Assembly (NCBI GenBank): GCA_937921935.1
Contig: CAKZWQ010000015.1
Span: forward strand, 1-64,000
Source: an uncultured Gammaproteobacteria bacterium
GTDB lineage: Bacteria > Pseudomonadota > Gammaproteobacteria > Steroidobacterales > GCA-2729495
Length of the DNA stretch: 64,000 nucleotides
Direction of reading: 5' to 3'
A program made the position numbers and the translations under genes. Shown in pieces: positions 62,523-64,000 of this stretch. The first letter of the stretch is position 1. Every line of letters begins with the position of its first letter. The notes below the pieces were generated by a model, which did not search any database, had not been told where the DNA came from, and saw nothing but the letters and a program-made list of their open reading frames with translations.

Positions 62523-63608
62523 TCAGTCCGCGGTGCCTGGCATTTGTTTGATATGCAGGTCACGCTGGGGAAAGGGAATCTGAATGTCGTTCTTGTTAAA
62601 GGCCTTATAGATTGCGCAGTTCAGTTCATGGGTGACCAGGCCGCGATCAGCCGGGCTCCGGATCCAGGACAGCATTTCAAAATCCAGACTCGAATCGCCG
62701 AAATTGCGAAATCGAACCCGGGCCTCCGGGCTTTTGCTGATCTTCGGATGATCGTGCGCAACCGCAAGCAGCGTGGCCATCACCAGGTCAATGTCCGAAC
62801 CATAGGCGACGCCTATCGGCGTGCGGATACGATAGCGATCGCGCGGGCCGCCGGCTTCATTGACGATCTTGGCCTGGCCCATAACCCCGTTGGGAATGGT
62901 GACTTCCACATCATCGCGGGTCAGCAGGCGGGTGCTGCGCAGGCCGATGTGCATCACCTGGCCGCGTTCGCCACTGTCCAGGATGATGTAGTCACCCAGC
63001 TGGTAGGGCTTATCGACAATAATGGCGACGCCGGCCACCAGGTTGGCCAGCGTATCCTGGGCGGCGAAACTGATGGCCAGGCCGATGATGCCGGCGGAAG
63101 CCACCAGGCCGGTGACGTTGATCTCCCAGGCCTCGAGAATGGCGTAGGCACCTGCCAGGACCACCAGTACCGACAGGGCATTGGTGAACAATGGCCGCGT
63201 GGCAGGCTGAATGAGCCCGGGCTTTTGCTTGCGCAGTCCCATGGCCACGAACAACAGGCGCGAGAAGCGCAGGCCGAAAAGGACCCACAACAGAATGATG
63301 ATCGTCCGCAGGACATCCAGGGTGTTGTCCTGAATATCCGGGTCCATGTCGAAGCGGAAGGTCGCCATGGCCAGGCCGAACAGGGCAATGGTCATGAACA
63401 CGGGGCGGTGCAGGATGTCGATCAGCTGATCATCAAAATTCGTATTGGATCGGCTTACCAGCCGACGAACCACCCGACACAGAAACAGGTCGAAAACCTT
63501 GGCCAGTATCAGGAAGGCCGTGATGACTATCGCGGCCTGAAGATATGGATAGGGGCGCAGGACGACAAAGCCGTGCTCCAGGAAATCCATGATGGCTGCA
63601 AAGTCCAT
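62523..63608 (-). CDS. MscS-family mechanosensitive ion channel
   Basis: This is a 361-residue channel. About five hydrophobic segments fall in the first 200 residues. The pore-lining helix is VASAGIIGLAISFAAQDTLA (about 163-182), with the alternating Gly/Ala pattern of MscS. A cytoplasmic beta domain with GDYIILDSGERGQVMHIGLRST and TIPNGV, and a final DIQIPFPQRDLHI, completes it. It opens under membrane tension to release solutes after osmotic down-shock. It lies 15 bases upstream of the ligase gene on the same strand and may share its transcript. ATG 63608. Confidence 0.93.
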   Translation of the reverse strand: MDFAAIMDFLEHGFVVLRPYPYLQAAIVITAFLILAKVFDLFLCRVVRRLVSRSNTNFDDQLIDILHRPVFMTIALFGLAMATFRFDMDPDIQDNTLDVLRTIIILLWVLFGLRFSRLLFVAMGLRKQKPGLIQPATRPLFTNALSVLVVLAGAYAILEAWEINVTGLVASAGIIGLAISFAAQDTLANLVAGVAIIVDKPYQLGDYIILDSGERGQVMHIGLRSTRLLTRDDVEVTIPNGVMGQAKIVNEAGGPRDRYRIRTPIGVAYGSDIDLVMATLLAVAHDHPKISKSPEARVRFRNFGDSSLDFEMLSWIRSPADRGLVTHELNCAIYKAFNKNDIQIPFPQRDLHIKQMPGTAD

Positions 63609-63662
63609 AGGCCGATGCTCTTGAAGAGGAGGCCCGATTATTCAGCATTCCGGGCCGCAGGC

Positions 63663-63697
63663 AAAAAAAAGCCCAGGTTCGTTTGAACCCGGGCTTT
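63663..63697. terminator. Bidirectional intrinsic terminator
   Basis: The stem AAAGCCCAGGTTC / GAACCCGGGCTTT (63668-63680 with 63685-63697, one mismatch, GTTT loop) is flanked by A-run and T-run in both senses. In the minus direction it ends the gene whose stop is at 63720; the A-run at 63663-63670 is the T-run on that strand. Confidence 0.85.
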
Positions 63698-63719
63698 CTC
63701 AGATTATCCGGTCAGGGGC

Positions 63720-64000
63720 TCAGAATACGACTTCGCCGCCGGAGGCCGGGGCATCGTCCAGACCATAGGTCTGGGCAGCCGGTTCTTCAGCCGCAGCCGG
63801 GGTTGGTGCGACGGGCGCCACACTGGCCTGGGCGCCGCTTTCAGGCGACCACTGCAGAGGCGCTGCCGCTGCGGTCAGGGTCTCCTGCAGGCGCCGGGCG
63901 GCGGCCGGGGTCGGAATGGTGTCATTCGTCAGGATGCCCTGAGCGTCGCCATCAGCATCGCCGTAGAACTCACGATTGGCATTCCGGTCGATGCCGATCA
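63720..64000 (-). CDS. Unidentified protein, C-terminal part (5' end outside window)
   Basis: The final 93 residues or so are visible, ending SGGEVVF. The segment starts IGIDRNANREFYGDADGDAQ, whose Asp-rich turn could bind calcium or be structural. It then becomes Ala/Pro-rich and disordered-looking (APVAPTPAAAEEP). This is probably a tail or linker region; no family can be named from it. The terminator at 63663-63697 closes the transcript. Confidence 0.7.
   Translation of the reverse strand, partial: IGIDRNANREFYGDADGDAQGILTNDTIPTPAAARRLQETLTAAAAPLQWSPESGAQASVAPVAPTPAAAEEPAAQTYGLDDAPASGGEVVF

Noticed and set aside
62544-63686. A 380-codon plus frame opposite the MscS gene
   Set aside because: Gln/Asp/His-rich antisense translation with no domain; the minus frame has the MscS pore helix.
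1-64000. tRNA, rRNA, IS elements, prophage genes or attachment sites
   Set aside because: I looked for cloverleaf-like GTTCRANNC segments, terminal inverted repeats and transposase or integrase motifs and saw none; a tRNAscan and ISfinder run would settle it.

Overview
The window looks like a chromosomal segment of an aerobic, GC-rich gammaproteobacterium with outer-membrane TonB uptake. Several things support this. There are three TonB-dependent receptors. The housekeeping genes (ilvI/ilvH, proB-proA, purU, a class I DAHP synthase, phhB) are of proteobacterial type. A consensus heat-shock (sigma-32) promoter precedes a small heat-shock gene. No tRNA, rRNA, IS element, integrase or CRISPR array is visible. 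Both ends of the window cut through a gene. An isoprenoid block of mevalonate-pathway type is uncommon in this group, so I do not name a genus.

Layout. 1-3.4 kb: a truncated serine hydrolase and a TonB receptor. 3.9-16.3 kb: a catabolic-looking region. It holds two very similar Rieske oxygenases flanking an isochorismatase-like hydrolase, a polysaccharide-deacetylase-fold enzyme, an 88-residue basic protein and a two-cupin protein. A Tat-type amidohydrolase, an MFS pump, an SMP-30-like beta-propeller and a Ser/Thr kinase-PP2C phosphatase pair follow. 16.6-24.9 kb: DAHP synthase, PurU, acyl-CoA dehydrogenase, a small cupin, a trans-sulfuration PLP enzyme, Hsp20, a sorbosone-dehydrogenase-like propeller and an SDR. 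24.9-32.3 kb: isopentenyl-diphosphate isomerase, a fused HMG-CoA reductase-mevalonate kinase, and acyl-CoA ligase, crotonase, MaoC and MFS genes.

32.6-44.2 kb holds the most unusual block. Nine tightly packed or overlapping genes encode two lipoproteins, a membrane Ser/Thr kinase with TPR-like repeats, an FHA-PEGA-FGE membrane protein, a small exported protein, a MotA/TolQ/ExbB-type channel subunit, an actin/Hsp70-fold-FHA protein and two von Willebrand A proteins. The two vWA proteins share an ExbD-like N-terminal membrane helix carrying an Asp. My reading is a phospho-signal-controlled machine of the cell envelope powered by proton motive force; I do not recognise it as a named system.

44.2-64 kb: pterin-4a-carbinolamine dehydratase, a second TonB receptor, a DUF1838 protein, an aldehyde dehydrogenase, divergently placed ilvI and ilvH, proB-proA, a third TonB receptor with a small companion gene, a 1324-residue ATPase-membrane-P-domain-WD40 protein, a malonyl-CoA-synthetase-like ligase, an MscS channel and the 3' end of an unidentified gene.

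Starts were chosen by Shine-Dalgarno spacing, signal peptide and family alignment from memory. Several differ from the longest possible frame (TTG, GTG and one probable CTG start).
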